Positions 1-12,261 of a DNA stretch of 64,000 nucleotides are shown in pieces. How positions within the stretch are numbered: position 1 is the first letter of the stretch; each line of letters opens with the position of its first letter. The translations under genes were made by a program, and so were the position numbers. The DNA comes from Erythrophleum ivorense (Eukaryota > Streptophyta > Magnoliopsida > Fabales > Fabaceae), in contig JAIUCV010000002.1 of NCBI GenBank assembly GCA_026724425.1, positions 5,585,001-5,649,000 on the forward strand, read 5' to 3'. Below the pieces are notes generated by a model. That model was given only the letters and a program-made list of their open reading frames with translations, did not search any database and was not told the origin of the DNA.

Positions 1-2051
1 TACACAACTCAACCAACCAAAATATCCTACCATCTGTGTCTGGGTGGGACGCATATCCCAGAGCACCTTAATCTACTTTATGCTGATCTGAAATATGACA
101 AAAGAAAGGAATAAACTTACCACTGGCTTAGTGAATGCATAAATAACAAATAAGTAGAGGGGAAAACAAATAGGTTTAGAGTTTCTCACAATAAAATACT
201 TAAATAAATAAAAGAAATTTTTATTGCATTTAATTGTTGTTTATATATATATAAATAACAATTAATTTACATTACAGGCTATCATCAAAAGCACAATTTA
301 AAATTTAAGGAAATAAGATATAATGGGTATCCTGTGTAAGAATTACAATCAACTCTGAGTGCCGCCACACAGGATTCAATTCTACTATCAATGCCATTGC
401 ACAGCATCACAATATCACCACCATCACCAAGTGCCGCCACAAGGTGTGCATATCACAATATAGCCAGTATAATTATCACTGAGTGCCACCACACAGTGTT
501 TATTAATTATTCTAACTAAGTGCACTTAGGCCGTTACCCTCGCTAACGGCTACGGGGTTTTAATTAGATTTCCATCCATAATTTTGGAATGAAAATTATT
601 CAAATAAATTAAATAGTAAATAGTAAATTAATAAACAAATAAAAATTTAATCAAGTAAAAGAAGTAATTTTAATAAAATATAAACAATTAATCATAAGTT
701 TATATAATAAAATTTAAATAAAAGTCATTCATCGTCTCTCCAACCTATAACCATTTATATATATATATATATATATATTTTGACACGTATATTTGGATCC
801 ATATAAAGTTTAAAACACAATATTTATTTCCCCGATAACACGGATCTGACAACTCAGAAAATGTGAAGTTTGGGCTAATAATAAGTAAACATAAAATAAA
901 AGAGACTACTATTTTGCTATCTATACACTCACCTGTGGAGGCCAATAGTAGAGGCCTAAATTTCCTAAAATTCGAATGAATTTTCAATTGAAAGAGTAGT
1001 CCCAATATCACCTATAATTATATTGAACATAAAAACATCACCTTAAATTACTCCATTAGTTTCTAATATGCTCAATATAACTAATTTCACCCTCTAACAC
1101 CTAAACCCATAATTATAGTTTAAATTTTCTAATGTTACTATTAACCCTAGGTTTTAGATTTCACAAATTAATTTCCACAGTCCAACTTAAGATTCTAAAT
1201 TTTAATTTGAGTTTAAAATATATCTTAAGGAGCTTAAATGAACATATTAGAAGCATCAATTCATACCTTAATGGTTTAAATCAAAAAGCCCCAATTTGAG
1301 AAGCTTCCCATGGCCAAAATGAAGAAGCAATCAACAACTAAGGTTTTGGATTCCTATTGGCATAAAGATGGAGCAATAATGGAAGTTAAAATCAAAGAAA
1401 AAGTGACCCTAAGCACAAGAGGAAAGGAAGAACGAAAATGAAGCAACAAGTAAAAAGAAAGAAGAAGGAAATGGAGATGGAGCTTACTACCTAAAAATCC
1501 CTCTTCACGCGACAGCCACGGGCTTCCCACATTGGTCACCAGAGCAGGAAGGTGGGAGGGACACTGTAGCATGAGGCACGGCTGGTGAGTGATGAGAAAA
1601 TGAAAGAAAAATGAGAGAGAGAGAGAGGAAATGAAGAAGCTTGGCAGAACGGTGCAAAACTTCGAAGGAAGAGAAGAAAATGGGGGTGGGACATGCTGTA
1701 GCAGTAAAGAAAGAAAGAAGGAAGGAAAAAAAACATATTTTAAGGGAAAAAGCAAAAATTATGAAAGGTGCCCAGAGTTTTTTAATGAAATTTATATAGG
1801 ACTCAGAAAAGTTATTCTTATATAACTAAAAATAAAAATAAGGACCCCACAATTATTTAGAATTTCCATGTTGACCTATTTTAAAAATTTTAGGACATAA
1901 GAATCCCAATAGGTATAAGATAGGTTTCAAAATAACTCCTTAAGATAATTTTAAAGCTTTATAATTATCCTCAGATTACCTAAATATTATATTTATCTTA
2001 AAAATAAATTTTGGTCTAATTTAATTAATTATTTTATTTTGGGTTATCACA
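1..2051. repeat. 3' part of a long LTR (truncated by window edge)
   Basis: This AT-rich stretch has no credible coding frame. It resembles, in order, the inner part of the 2.4 kb solo LTR at 50025-52426: a block around 100-160 (TTACCACTGGCTTAGTGAAT) matches one near 50530, and a block around 518-590 (TTAGGCCGTTACCCTCGCTA) matches one near 50930. Both end in a purine-rich AGAGAGAG tract followed by AT-rich DNA and a terminal ..TCACA / ..TTACA. I therefore read positions 1-2051 as the 3' portion of a related LTR whose start lies outside the window. Strand and solo versus full-length status cannot be decided. A (TA)n microsatellite sits at about 758-778. Confidence 0.55.
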
Positions 2052-2973
2052 TTCATGATTTATTTTAAATATTATATTATATAATATTTCCTATATATAA
2101 TTTATATTATATATAATATAATATAATTTCATGTAAAACGTAATCTGTCCAGCTAACTAACATTAAGGGATAATTTTTCCTTTTTACTAAAACACATCGT
2201 ATCACGGCATCGGCAATTAAGAAACCAAAAAAGAAAAAAAACCTGCATGGTCTTCTTCTCCAGAGAATGGGTTGTGTCGGCTCACAAAAGACCCAACATG
2301 TGCCCAACAAAGTTCCAATTTTCTAAATCATTGGACCACTGTGAATTGCTGATTCTGACACGACTCGCACCATTTTGACGATTCAACTTTTGATTCTAGC
2401 TCTTTTTTTATTTATTACACAATTTGAATCATTTTCTAGTTGAATCAATTTGGATCGTGCGTTTTAAATTGGAAATTGGACGATTTCTACTACCATGTTT
2501 GTTGGCACTGAAAAAATTATGGGTCTCGCATAAATCCTTTCTAATTATAGTATTTAACTATTTATACTATTTTTTTAGTATTTATAATATTATTTTATCT
2601 ATTTATATAAATATCATTTATATATATATATATAATTATTATGCTAGAACACTCGAGCAATCTATAGTCTTTTCCTAATTAAAGATGTGAATATATTAAT
2701 TTTTTTAAAAATACATCTTGTTTAAGTTTGTTCAATCAAAATATTAACGTCTCATTTTAATTCTCTAATTTTTTTTAAAAACTTTGTCCATACATTAAAC
2801 TTTGTAGAAAAATGTGATGTAACATATGATCATAACGTAATATTAATATGATCGTAATTGCTCACCTAACTTTGCAATTACTCAATTATTTAATTTCAAG
2901 TTTCAAAACAAAGTATATATGCGGTTAGCATGTGCCATTCACTTGTTGCCGGCTGTGGGTAAGGATTGCCTGA
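2052..2973. other. AT-rich intergenic, nothing recognised
   Basis: No open frame with recognisable protein similarity and no RNA gene seen. Short low-complexity TA and T tracts only. Confidence 0.5.
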
Positions 2974-3305
2974 ATGGATCCTCTAGCGGCTGCATCGGCG
3001 TAGTAAAGGCAAATTTGGCTTGACTTTTTTATTTTTTATTTTTTGGATTTTGAGTTATAAAATTTAAGTATGAAGATAAAAAAGTAATTGAGAAGTCAAA
3101 AATTGTAATTGTAACAAAAAATTATACTCTAAAAATTTTAATTTTGTTACACAACTAAAATTTTTAAAATGTAACTTTTTATTACAATTATAATTCTTAA
3201 CCTCTAAATTATATATAATATATTTTATCTTTATACTTAAATTTTATAACTTAAAAAAAAAAGTCAAGCTATTCCTCAGTAAGCGACTACAGAGGATCCT
3301 CCCCC
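2974..3305. repeat. Foldback (inverted-repeat) element, MITE-like
   Basis: The two halves are inverted copies of each other. The left arm begins with GGATCCTCT, a GC-rich stretch and then TTGGCTTGACTTTTTT. The reverse complement of the right arm also begins AGGATCCTCT, then GCTTGACTTTTTTTTTT. The match continues through TTATAAAATTTAAGTAT (left) against the same string read from the right. The arms are about 150 bp and meet near 3140 with almost no loop. This is the architecture of a nonautonomous foldback transposon. I did not find a convincing target-site duplication. Confidence 0.65.
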
Positions 3306-3814
3306 TATGGACTACGACGTCAAGATTAATAAGAGACTACGACCTTAATCCCAATATGTTATTTATAGTTGTTTGTTATCAACTTTTTAATATATATATA
3401 TATATATATATTTATTTATTTATTTATTTATTTATTTATAACTTAATACTTCATCCGGTTTTATTTATTAAAAATAAAAAAATTATTTTATTGATATTAA
3501 GAAAAACAGTTAATATCAATTTAACTAATTAATTATGTTTAAATTTAATAATTTTTTCTTATGTTATTCATCTTTATTTTGTATGACAAAACGTTATGTA
3601 TTGTTAAGTGTATTGGATGTAATAATAAATAAATGATAAAAAAATTTACTATTTAATAAAATAAAAAAATATAACATGTTTCTTATATTTTGAGACAAAA
3701 AAAATCTCTTTATATTTTTTTATAAAAAGGATCGGAGGAAATACTATATAATTAATTATCGAAATTTATTATTCGAGTTTTAACTCTAATTTCGTCAACC
3801 AACAAAATTAATAG
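3306..3814. other. AT-rich spacer with (TA)n(TTTA)n microsatellite
   Basis: A compound microsatellite occupies about 3390-3440: TA repeats followed by TTTA repeats. The rest is AT-rich sequence with no recognisable gene. Confidence 0.5.
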
Positions 3815-3965
3815 AGATATATTGAAAGGCAATCCCAAGAAGCAACTAGACCATTATTCATGGAAATCTTCAACCTTGTATTGGGCACGTGACTTGGAGA
3901 CTGAATTGTACGAGCTTCGGCGCAAGAGTCTGTTAAAAAGACAGCTTATATGCAACTTATATATA
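3815..3965 (+). other. Conserved upstream module of the GDSL array (unit 1)
   Basis: A noncoding block with short motifs (GGCAATCCCAAGAAGCAACTA, split here only for context, then GGAAATCTTCAACCTT and GTGACTTGGAGA) recurs upstream of several GDSL units, near 9960-10060, 14915-15050, 33465-33690 and 49395-49560. Its recurrence is best explained by duplication of whole units including upstream flank. It may contain promoter elements, but nothing in the sequence proves function. Confidence 0.5.
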
Positions 3966-4394
3966 TATGTATGTATGTATTATCTCAATGAAAGGGAGAG
4001 CTAGCTAAGCTTCGGTTATACAGCTTTGCGTTGTTAGATTTCTGTTAGATTGGATTGCACAAGTGTAACTTACGGTCTGAGTCTGGTGTGAGCTGTCATA
4101 ACAGGCTGAGATTTCCATGCATGTATTGGCTGAGCAACTGTAACGAGATGATTATGCTTTCATTTTCCTTCAGTGTATTACCATTCTCTTCTTGGTTTCT
4201 CTGTCTATCCAACCTTGCACCTAAAAATACATCAAGCCACAACTAACAAACTGAAAAACAACAAATAGGTGCAAAATTCAATTAAAGGTATACTGTAAAT
4301 CTTTCTCATTCTGATACGCAAAAATCCGATATATATGCAATGCAACCTTATGTCTGTGTACAAGGGTTTTGCTAATACATTAGAGAAGTCTTGC

Positions 4395-4403
4395 ATTATA
4401 AAG
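4395..4403 (+). promoter_or_regulatory. TATA-like box of GDSL gene 1
   Basis: The string TTATAAAG lies about 45-50 bp upstream of the ATG at 4447. This implies a very short 5' leader. The paralogous positions in other units have lost the TATA form, for example AATAAAAAG upstream of the insertion in gene 3 and ACCACAAAG in gene 4. Inferred from position only. Confidence 0.4.
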
Positions 4404-4446
4404 AGACCCAAATTTCCTTCTTTTATCACTCTCAGTGCATTGGCCA

Positions 4447-6435
4447 ATGGAGTCTCTTAGCGCTGCCAAGTTTCCCATGTCATTCCCTTGTAGTTTGGTG
4501 CTTTTATGTATTGCAACTACGTTATTGAACCCTGTGTTTGGCACTGAAGTATGTGAATTTCCTGCTATCTTTAACTTTGGCGACTCTAACTCTGATACCG
4601 GTGGCATAGCTGCAGCCTTTGGGGCGCCAATGGCACCATATGGGCAGACCTATTTTCACAGACCTGCCGGAAGGATCTCCGACGGTCGTCTCATCATCGA
4701 TTTCATAGGTATTTGATCTTCACTTTCTGGTGTAAATGTTTAATTTGTTGGTCTCTAGGATGGGCCTCTTCGTTAAGCAATTCAAGTCTGAGTTCTTTTA
4801 ATATTAGATCCCAACCCTTTTCATTTTAAGGATAGGAAAATGTTTCTAGTTTGTAGCTTTGTAATATTGCAGAACATGGAATACAGAGGACATTAATGAT
4901 TAAGATGACTTGCATTTTGCATTAGCGCTACGCTGCGACCATCAATCATTCAAGCTACTTTGACCATCGTTTTAAGCTTTTTCCTCACGACTGACAAATA
5001 TATGATATAAAATCCTTTTGTGGTACCAAATTAAGATTTTCCTTTTAGATATACTCGACTCGATGTTGGAAAAGAATGATGTTGATGCAAGAAACATTAA
5101 TAAAAGCAAATTATTTAGTTCGACTCTAAACTCAAATCCTATTCTACACAAGTGAATTTAATGATAAATTAATTTGCTATCAAAATGCAGGGTCTTTCTT
5201 TTTTTTTTTTTTAACATCGATTTGTATTTTTGTAATTTCAGCACAGAGTTTTGGACTCCCATACCTTAGTGCATATCTTAATTCTCTGGGAACCAACTTC
5301 ACACGTGGTGCAAACTTTGCAACAGCAGGATCAACAATCAAACTCCCACCTATTGGGAGTGGATACAGTCCTTTCTACCTTGACTTACAGTACAACCAGT
5401 TTAAAGGATTTATACATACAACACAATTTATTAGACATCACGGTAAATAATTTATATTAATTGATATCTTTGAAGTAGATTGAGTTTTCAGTAATTTGAA
5501 TCATATTTTTTATCTTGTTAATTTTAGCTATACAATTTTCTTGGCAGGAGGAATATTTGCAAGCTTGATGCCCAAAGAAAAGTATTTTGCTAAAGCTTTG
5601 TACACATTTGATATCGGTCAGAATGATCTTGGTGCTGCCCTTCATGTTAACAAGACTCTCCAAGAAATCAATGCTTCTGTACCTGATATAATCAATGGTT
5701 TTTCAACTAATGTCAAGGTATTTTAATACCCCATTATTGACTATTTAGATAATGCTTTGCTTTTTACTAATTTTTCTTGGTTGTGAATTCGTGAACTTGG
5801 GAATCAAGGACATATACAATTTGGGAGCAAGATATTTTTGGATACATAACACAGGCCCCCTGGGGTGCCTCCCTTATATATTGGCCAAATTTTTATCTGC
5901 CGAAAGAGATGAGTCTGGTTGTGCAAAGCCCTACAATGAACTAGCTCAATATTTCAATCAAAAGTTGAAGGAAGCTGTAGTTCAACTTCGGAAGGACCTT
6001 CCTCTGGCTGCAATCACATATGTGGATATCTACTCTGCTAAGTACTCTTTGATCAACAACTCAAAGAAATTCGGTGAGCCAAATAAGAAATTATCACGTT
6101 TTTATGCACAGATTTTTCTATTATGAATGCAAGTGGTCAAGTGGTTTTATGAATTTGCAGGATTTGAGAAGCCAGTAGTGGCTTGTTGCGGGTACGGAGG
6201 GGAGTACAACTACGGCATTGTTAGATGTGGAGACACAGGGATGGTGAATGGCACTGAAATATTCGGGGGATCATGTGAAAGGCCATCCGTAAGAGTGAAT
6301 TGGGATGGGATTCATTACACAGAAGCAGCTAACAAGTTCATCTTCCGTCAAATCTCCACTGGGGCTTTCTCTGATCCACCCCTTCCCTTGAGCATGGCAT
6401 GTCATAGAAATTCGAAAAAGAGATATAACTATTAA
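4447..6435 (+). CDS. GDSL esterase/lipase, ENOD8/Hev b 13-like (gene 1, intact)
   Basis: Exons: 4447-4708, 5242-5442, 5548-5717, 5809-6073 and 6161-6435. All four introns are GT/AG and all phases join, giving 390 residues, which is normal for this family. The start is the ATG at 4447, which is conserved in the paralogs and opens a hydrophobic signal peptide of about 32 residues, so the protein is probably secreted or apoplastic. Family landmarks are all present: block I FNFGDSNSDTGG with catalytic Ser47; block III DIGQND with Asn180; FWIHNTGP; and block V NWDGIHYTEAAN with Asp348 and His351. SGNH/GDSL enzymes hydrolyse acyl esters or deacetylate cell-wall polysaccharides; the substrate here is unknown. 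It is the only member of the array in this window without a visible lesion. Confidence 0.9.
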
Positions 6436-6540
6436 TCACTACTTCCATTTGCATTACAAATAACGTGTGTTTTCCCACGTTAAGTTGTAATATCAAAGTA
6501 GACATTGATTAAGATGGGTGCTATTCATCAGCCCTTCTGT
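6436..6540 (+). other. 3' flank of gene 1 (conserved in paralogs)
   Basis: The stretch after the stop shares motifs such as AATCACTACTTCCATTT and AATATCAAAGTAGA with the 3' flanks of genes 2, 4 and 5. It probably represents the 3' UTR and polyadenylation region. The homology breaks off near 6540 and resumes near 8615. Confidence 0.5.
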
Positions 6541-6968
6541 TGAATCAAATCTCTAAATATATTTTATTTATGTCAAAAAAAACAAAATTCTCTCAATGCA
6601 AAAATAACCTTTAGAAAATCAATGGTCATGAATTTGGACCAATATGAAAACAGGGGAAGAATGTCTCTTTTGAGTAACGGCTGCTTGTTGCTTATGATTA
6701 AGTATTTAAGGAGAGCATTGAAGAGAAAAGAAGAAGAGAACACTCGAAGCATTCATTGAGTCTTACAATCTTCACCTACTTGAGCTTCTTGTGCTTTTAA
6801 TTGTCTTTATTACTTTGAAGGAGTTGTAAGCATGTATTTTGAGTGTTTTCAATGAGCTTGTTCTTCATATATTTACTTCTCTTATATCTTACTAGGGTTT
6901 TTAGAAATTTATGCCAATCCTAACGTTTTCTTTAAGATTATAAAAGCCTATAAGTTAAATTTTTACTA
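6541..6968. other. Spacer between gene 1 3' flank and Harbinger-like element
   Basis: No gene recognised. This stretch, together with 6972-8115 and 8119-8610, is absent from the corresponding place downstream of genes 2 and 5, so it belongs to unit-specific inserted DNA. Confidence 0.35.
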
Positions 6969-6971
6969 TTA

Positions 6972-8115
6972 GAGCTCGTTTGGTATGACGTATAAGATAA
7001 GGTATGATAGTATAAGACCTGATAGGATAAGGCCTGATAGAATAAAGCCTGATAAAATTTTAAAACAATACAGTGTTTGGTATGATACTATATAAGATAA
7101 TGTATCGTATAAGATAATATTATTATTTATTTGATAATGCACTATATAATGCTGGATAAGGTAAAAATAAACTATTTTGACAAAAACACCCTTTACTTAA
7201 AAAATATACTATATTTATCTAAATTTATTGTGTTATATTAACTTTTGAAAAAAAAAATGAATAAATAGGGTTACACATTATGTATTGTTACAGTGATCTA
7301 GGTGACTTGATCCCATCTAATCATATCAGGCTAAATAACTAAAATATAATTTGGACATATTAGATTAGGTTGGTCATATTAGCCAATTTCAACCAACCTA
7401 ATAAAGATTTTATTTTTTTAAGGGCAAATATATACTTTTTAAAGATTTACAAGAAATTTTTATTTTTTAAGAGTCAATTTATAATTTTTACTAAATATTA
7501 AAAAATAGTTTAACTAGTTTAAGAAACCATTCTAACCTAACATCATACTAAACCAATTAGATTGAATCTGATACTAAATTAGTTGTTGTGTAATTTATCC
7601 TAATCTTATTAATTTTTTTTAAAAAATAATTTATAGGGACTTATTAAAAAAAATTTAGTGGTAAAATATAATTTTATAAAGATTTATATAAAAATTTTAT
7701 TTTTTAGGGTTATTTTATAATTTTTATCAAAAATTATTTTATAAGGACTTATATAAAAGTTTTATTTTTTGGGGGTCATTTTATAATCTTATAATTTTTA
7801 CCAAAAATTTAAAAATGACCCAACTAACTTGATTCCAATTAATATTAATTAAACCTGATCCAACCTAACTAATAAATATTCTTATAGGTAAAGGGTTAAA
7901 ATCAAAAAGTATTAATAAGGCTTTATACATTAAAACTTAATCAGGCTTAATCCCACCCCCTAAGGTATGATTAAGTTATACATCATTTTGATGTATAAGA
8001 TAAATATGATGTATAAACTTATACAATACATTATTTGCACCAAACAAGTGATAAGTTCATAATGTATTGTATTAACTTATACTATCAGGCCTTATACAGT
8101 ATACCAAACATACCC
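6972..8115. mobile_element. Nonautonomous PIF/Harbinger-like DNA transposon
   Basis: The left end GAGCTCGTTTGGTATGACGT and the reverse complement of the right end (GGGTATGTTTGGTATACTGT) form terminal inverted repeats that continue into TATAAG..CCTGATAGTATAAG on both sides, about 45 bp in all. The element is flanked by TTA at 6969-6971 and TTA at 8116-8118, the 3-bp target duplication typical of PIF/Harbinger elements. It is 1144 bp, has no transposase, and contains internal repeats of about 85-90 bp (around 7610-7810, with ACTTATATAAAAGTTTTATT-like cores). Superfamily assignment is inferred from the duplication and the GTTTGG-type end. Confidence 0.7.
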
Positions 8116-8609
8116 TTAAGTTACCTTGTGATTAACAAATAAAAGTTATTTAGGTGAACCCTAGTGTATAGATTATCTCATATACTTAGGTTTTAAAACA
8201 CTTGTGTGGTCCTTCTAAGGTTATCTTGTGATTAAGAAATAAAAGTCTTTTAGTTGAGGTTTCAAAAAGGTTACTTACTTGTAACTAATTGTGATTATCT
8301 TGATATAAATTTTTTTTACTTTATACTTGAAAATTAAATATAGAATTAATTTGGTTTGAAATACTATAAATTATATGACGTGATTCTCTTTACCTTGCAT
8401 TCTTATGTTTTCAATCTTTGCAAACTTTAAAGCTTGAAAAAAAATTATTTTGCTTACTTATGATCACACTCACAAAACTGTTTTAAAAACCACTTACTAA
8501 TTACATAAGTTTTTCAAGAAACTGATGTTTACATAACTTCATAGGAATCTAACATTTTAGTAAAATATTTAAAAGACAATTTTAAACGAGTCGAATTCAA
8601 CCCCTTCTA

Positions 8610-9240
8610 TCTGACATCTTTTGACTAATACCTTTAATTTTAAATTCTTAGAGAATATTAGTAAAGATTGTCCATTGAACGAGTTGATAGGATAAGATAA
8701 AGTTGAAATCACGTACAAAATATTATTATTATGTATTGCTTTAAAAATATATATAAAAAAAAGATAAAAGAGTTTACAAAATTTTTCAATTGGTTGATAG
8801 AAAATTAGGATAAAAATAGAAATGGAAAGTAAAAAAATAATTTTGTAGATAAAAAATATCTATAATATTTTTATTTTTAATAATTAAATAATTATTATTA
8901 AAAAATATTAAATAATAATTATAAAGATAATCTTCTCAAACTTTCTTTCCTATTTTTCCTTTCCCACTTCCTTGCACGGATACCGAACGGGCCCTTAAAG
9001 ATAAGATAGATCTTTCTTACTTGTATCATATGCGATGGAAATTAACAGGCTCTCCGCCAATATGGGGATGTGATGTATTATGGAATCCTGGGCTTATATG
9101 GCAGATGGTCTTTTTATTGGGTCAAAATTGTGTATTGGAATCTGAGCATCCCAACCCATACATTCAATCACTTCAAGAATGCCCCCATGACCCCGGATGA
9201 TGGCGATGATTGTTTTTTGGTGATTGATTAGTGGACAAAT
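8610..9240 (+). other. Displaced downstream module of unit 1
   Basis: The segment from TTTTAAATTCTTAGAGAATAT onward matches the region after genes 2 and 5 (near 14341 and 48655), through GAGTTTACAAAATTTTTC and the later GGCTTATAT..CAAGAA..CATGAC segment. This is the continuation of the gene 1 3' flank after the inserted DNA at about 6541-8609. Noncoding. Confidence 0.5.
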
Positions 9241-9756
9241 GTTATGGTGAATGTAAGTAAATATTTGAAATATATATATGTTAAAAAAATAAGAAAATAA
9301 GTAAATATCCGGTATATATTAAAAAAAATAAGTAAAAAAAAAGAAATAAATTTTATGTACAATTATAATCATTTGTCCGGTGGACATGGGTCAAATTAGC
9401 TAATGTTTCTGTTGTTTTTTTGTGCAAGTAATTTTACATTGCGGATGATTTTTCTAACATTTAACAACCTATTTTTCCAACCCACCAGCCAAAGAAACGT
9501 GTTCTTCTTACTTTCTTTTCTTTTTTCTTTAAATCTACTACTTTTTTTTTTTTTGGGCATATGGTAACGTCAATTAAGTTCTAAAATATGACATTTTGAA
9601 GACAAGTCCAATACCTTCTTGACAATGATTGCAATATTAATATACACTGTGAATAGTGACTATATGTTTCTTATGGGCCAAACTAATATGATATTAATAT
9701 TCAATATTCGAAATCCATTATCAAAATAATTATTCAAAGTTTAAATGTTAAATTTT

Positions 9757-9923
9757 AGGAAGAATTATAATAAAAGAATAAAAAGTAAAAATATTTATTT
9801 TTAAGGATTTGTTACTACTTGTTTTAAGATATTATCATTGAGTTTAATAATAAATCATTGAACTTAATAGTAATGGTCTTTAAAAATAATTTTTTTTTTT
9901 AATCTTTAAATGTAATTTTTCCT
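9757..9923. mobile_element. MITE, family M1, copy 1
   Basis: Ends are AGGAAGAATTATAATAAAAG on the left and, reversed, AGGAAAAATTACATTTAAAG. The inverted repeats run for about 50 bp. The element is flanked by AAATTTT at 9750-9756 and again at 9924-9930 (7 bp, or 8 bp if the preceding T is counted), consistent with a hAT-like nonautonomous element. Related copies are at 48863-49036, about 33857-34030 and about 34321-34476. Confidence 0.7.
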
Positions 9924-9954
9924 AAATTTTAACATTATTATTTGCCGTAAACAA

Positions 9955-10065
9955 ACGAGATCGGTGAAAAGTCAAGCCATCCTATTGAGAAGGCAATTAC
10001 AATAAGCAACCAGGCCCATTCCTCTCTGTTCATTGTCATGGAAATCTTCAACCTTATTTTATCAA
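9955..10065 (+). other. Conserved upstream module (unit 2)
   Basis: Shows GTGAAAAGTCAAGCCATCC, CAATAAGCAACCAGG and CATGGAAATCTTCAACCTT in the same order as the modules before the other GDSL units. It lies about 2.2 kb from the ATG of gene 2. Confidence 0.5.
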
Positions 10066-10349
10066 ATTATCACCAAGAAAGAAAACTATTGGATCTGTTA
10101 ATTGAAATGGGCTACATTACTTTATAATTATTTTTTGCCTTTGGTTCTTCCTCTATACCCTATCAAGGTATATCTTTTTTATCAGAGGTTGAATCCATCG
10201 TCAAAAGAAAAATTAAGATACATTCTGAAAAAATAAAACTTCCATTGAAGAAAAGCACATGAAAGGCCTTCATAAAAAATCTCATAGAATTGAGAATAAA
10301 GTTTTCATTTTGTACATGCCAAATCATGAATTAGTAATTGCATCCAATC

Positions 10350-12261
10350 TCTTTAAAAAAAATCTCAATTATTTCGAATTTTCTTAATTTAAAATAGAAT
10401 ATTTACAGAATCTCAGTGAATAAGACATTCTATGATATTTCCATAGGATTCCCCTTCCTTATTCTGTAGCAAGTTCCGAGTAGGCTTTTCTCGATCCATA
10501 ATTTATATTTGCTCTTTCGTTTCCTTTTCGTTTGTTTCCTTATATTATATTGGATTGGCCACTGGGCACTGGATTTCATGAGCTGGATGCAGATGTCTGT
10601 TAAGAAATGGTTTATGTAAACGACAAACAAAATGGAAAACGACATAATCCAACCACGTGACAAGGCGGGTTTTTTTATGAACAAAAAGATCAGTCTTGTT
10701 TTATTGAAGCCGAGCTAGTGTGTCAGTGGGAGAAAAAGAAAAAGCATAGTTTGAATTTGTTTTTTAAAATACAGTAAAGGATCTTGTAAGATAAAAAGTA
10801 ATTAATTGAAAATAGAGCCACACAAATAACTTCTATTCGGTTTAACTCACAATTATTCCTTCTCCTACATAGAATTTATCCTGTGTAAAAGATGATCCAT
10901 ACGTTCAAAAAAAAAAAAGGGTGATTGGGATGAACGAAATTTAATGTAATAATTAACGCCATTCTGATAATCAGAAGATTTTCATTCTAAGAATCTAGTC
11001 ATTTTCTCTCTCCATTTAGTGGTCTTTCGATTATTTGCGGCTCAATGTATATAAAAAATTGAAATTACATTTAATGGTCTTTTCTCTCCATAATTATGAT
11101 TTGCATCATTATTATTCTTGAAAAAAATTGATATCACATTTCTGCAATTTTTTTTTTGCAAAAATAATAAATGACGAATTTATATATAATTATTATCACC
11201 CCTTTTTCATATCCCATAATTGAGGGAAATGTTTTACGAGATTGTTGGGCCCTTCAATCTATTTTGACTTTTCTACCTTCTGGCTTAGAAACTCATTGCA
11301 TAGCTTTTCAATTCCATTGAACTCCAAATTACGCAGTCTGAATTCAAAAGTTGAAGCAAATGGCAACAACATTCAATGAAAAACAAAATCTATTTATTAA
11401 TATACAGATACGATCATCTGTGCATTTTCGTCGAGCCAACCTCTCTCCAGTCCTATCATCTCTCCAATCTTCTAGTCTCAGAGTTCAAAACTTTTCTCTT
11501 TTTTTTTTTGGTTCCAAAAAAAAAAACCAATTACACTAACTATAAAACTGGAGAAAGAGGGGAAACGAGAATGGAGGCAGAGGCCATTTTCACCCTCTCC
11601 ACTGTTGCCAATGGGAAAAAAAAGCTGAGAAGAGATATGATATTGTGAAAGAGACCTCACCAAAAACGATAAAGTCATAAAAAAATTTACAAAGATATTT
11701 TGTTATAATTTAAAGAATATGTGTTAATTTTAAATAATTAAAAGAATATGTGGTAATTTTTTAATTGAGAATCAAATAGTGCTCATATATTCCACTGAAT
11801 CTGAAACGTGTTGGTCAAATTTGGTCATTTATTATTTTGTTAAAAAAAATGTACATTCAGTGGAGAGAGACCGTTAGAACTTAGAAGAAAATCAAATGTA
11901 GAAAGAAAATAACCAAAATTTTATTTTATTTTATTGTTTTTGATTATCAAAATAGTTTTAATTACAGCATTAAACTTTGTTCATCTCACTTTCTCCCTTG
12001 GTATACTAAAATCTCGAGGCGAAAGGATTTTATAAGTACATTGAAGATGTTTACTAATTTTGGTACACCTAGGAGGATGGATTCCTTAAAACAGACTAAA
12101 ATAAGGAAAAAGAAAGAGAGAGAGGTAGGCCTGCATTTCTTATGTAGGTTCTCATAAATGAGTCCCTTTTTTTCTTTTTTTATTCTTAATTCACCTGAAA
12201 TATTTTAAGCGATCTAATTCAATTCTGCCAAGCTCGTTGTTATCATTCACTGCTTTTGCCA
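10350..12261 (+). repeat. 5' flank of gene 2, duplicated at 44545-46440
   Basis: The whole stretch is colinear with 44545-46440 upstream of gene 5, for example CATAGGATTCCCCTTCCTTATTCT at about 10440 and 44631, GATCAGTCTTGTTTTATTGAAGC at about 10688 and 44870, and the T-rich end just before the ATG. Small open frames here are not conserved as proteins between the two copies and look fortuitous. The copy shows that gene 2 and gene 5 arose from one duplication that included about 1.9 kb of upstream DNA. Confidence 0.75.

Noticed and set aside
1354..1825. Overlapping open frames of 60-130 codons on both strands
   Set aside because: They lie in a purine-rich low-complexity tract of the LTR; composition (Phe/Leu/Ser or Lys/Glu runs) reflects the tract, and no domain is recognisable.
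10430..10684. 84-codon minus-strand frame upstream of gene 2
   Set aside because: The corresponding stretch upstream of gene 5 is not open as the same protein, so it is not conserved coding sequence.
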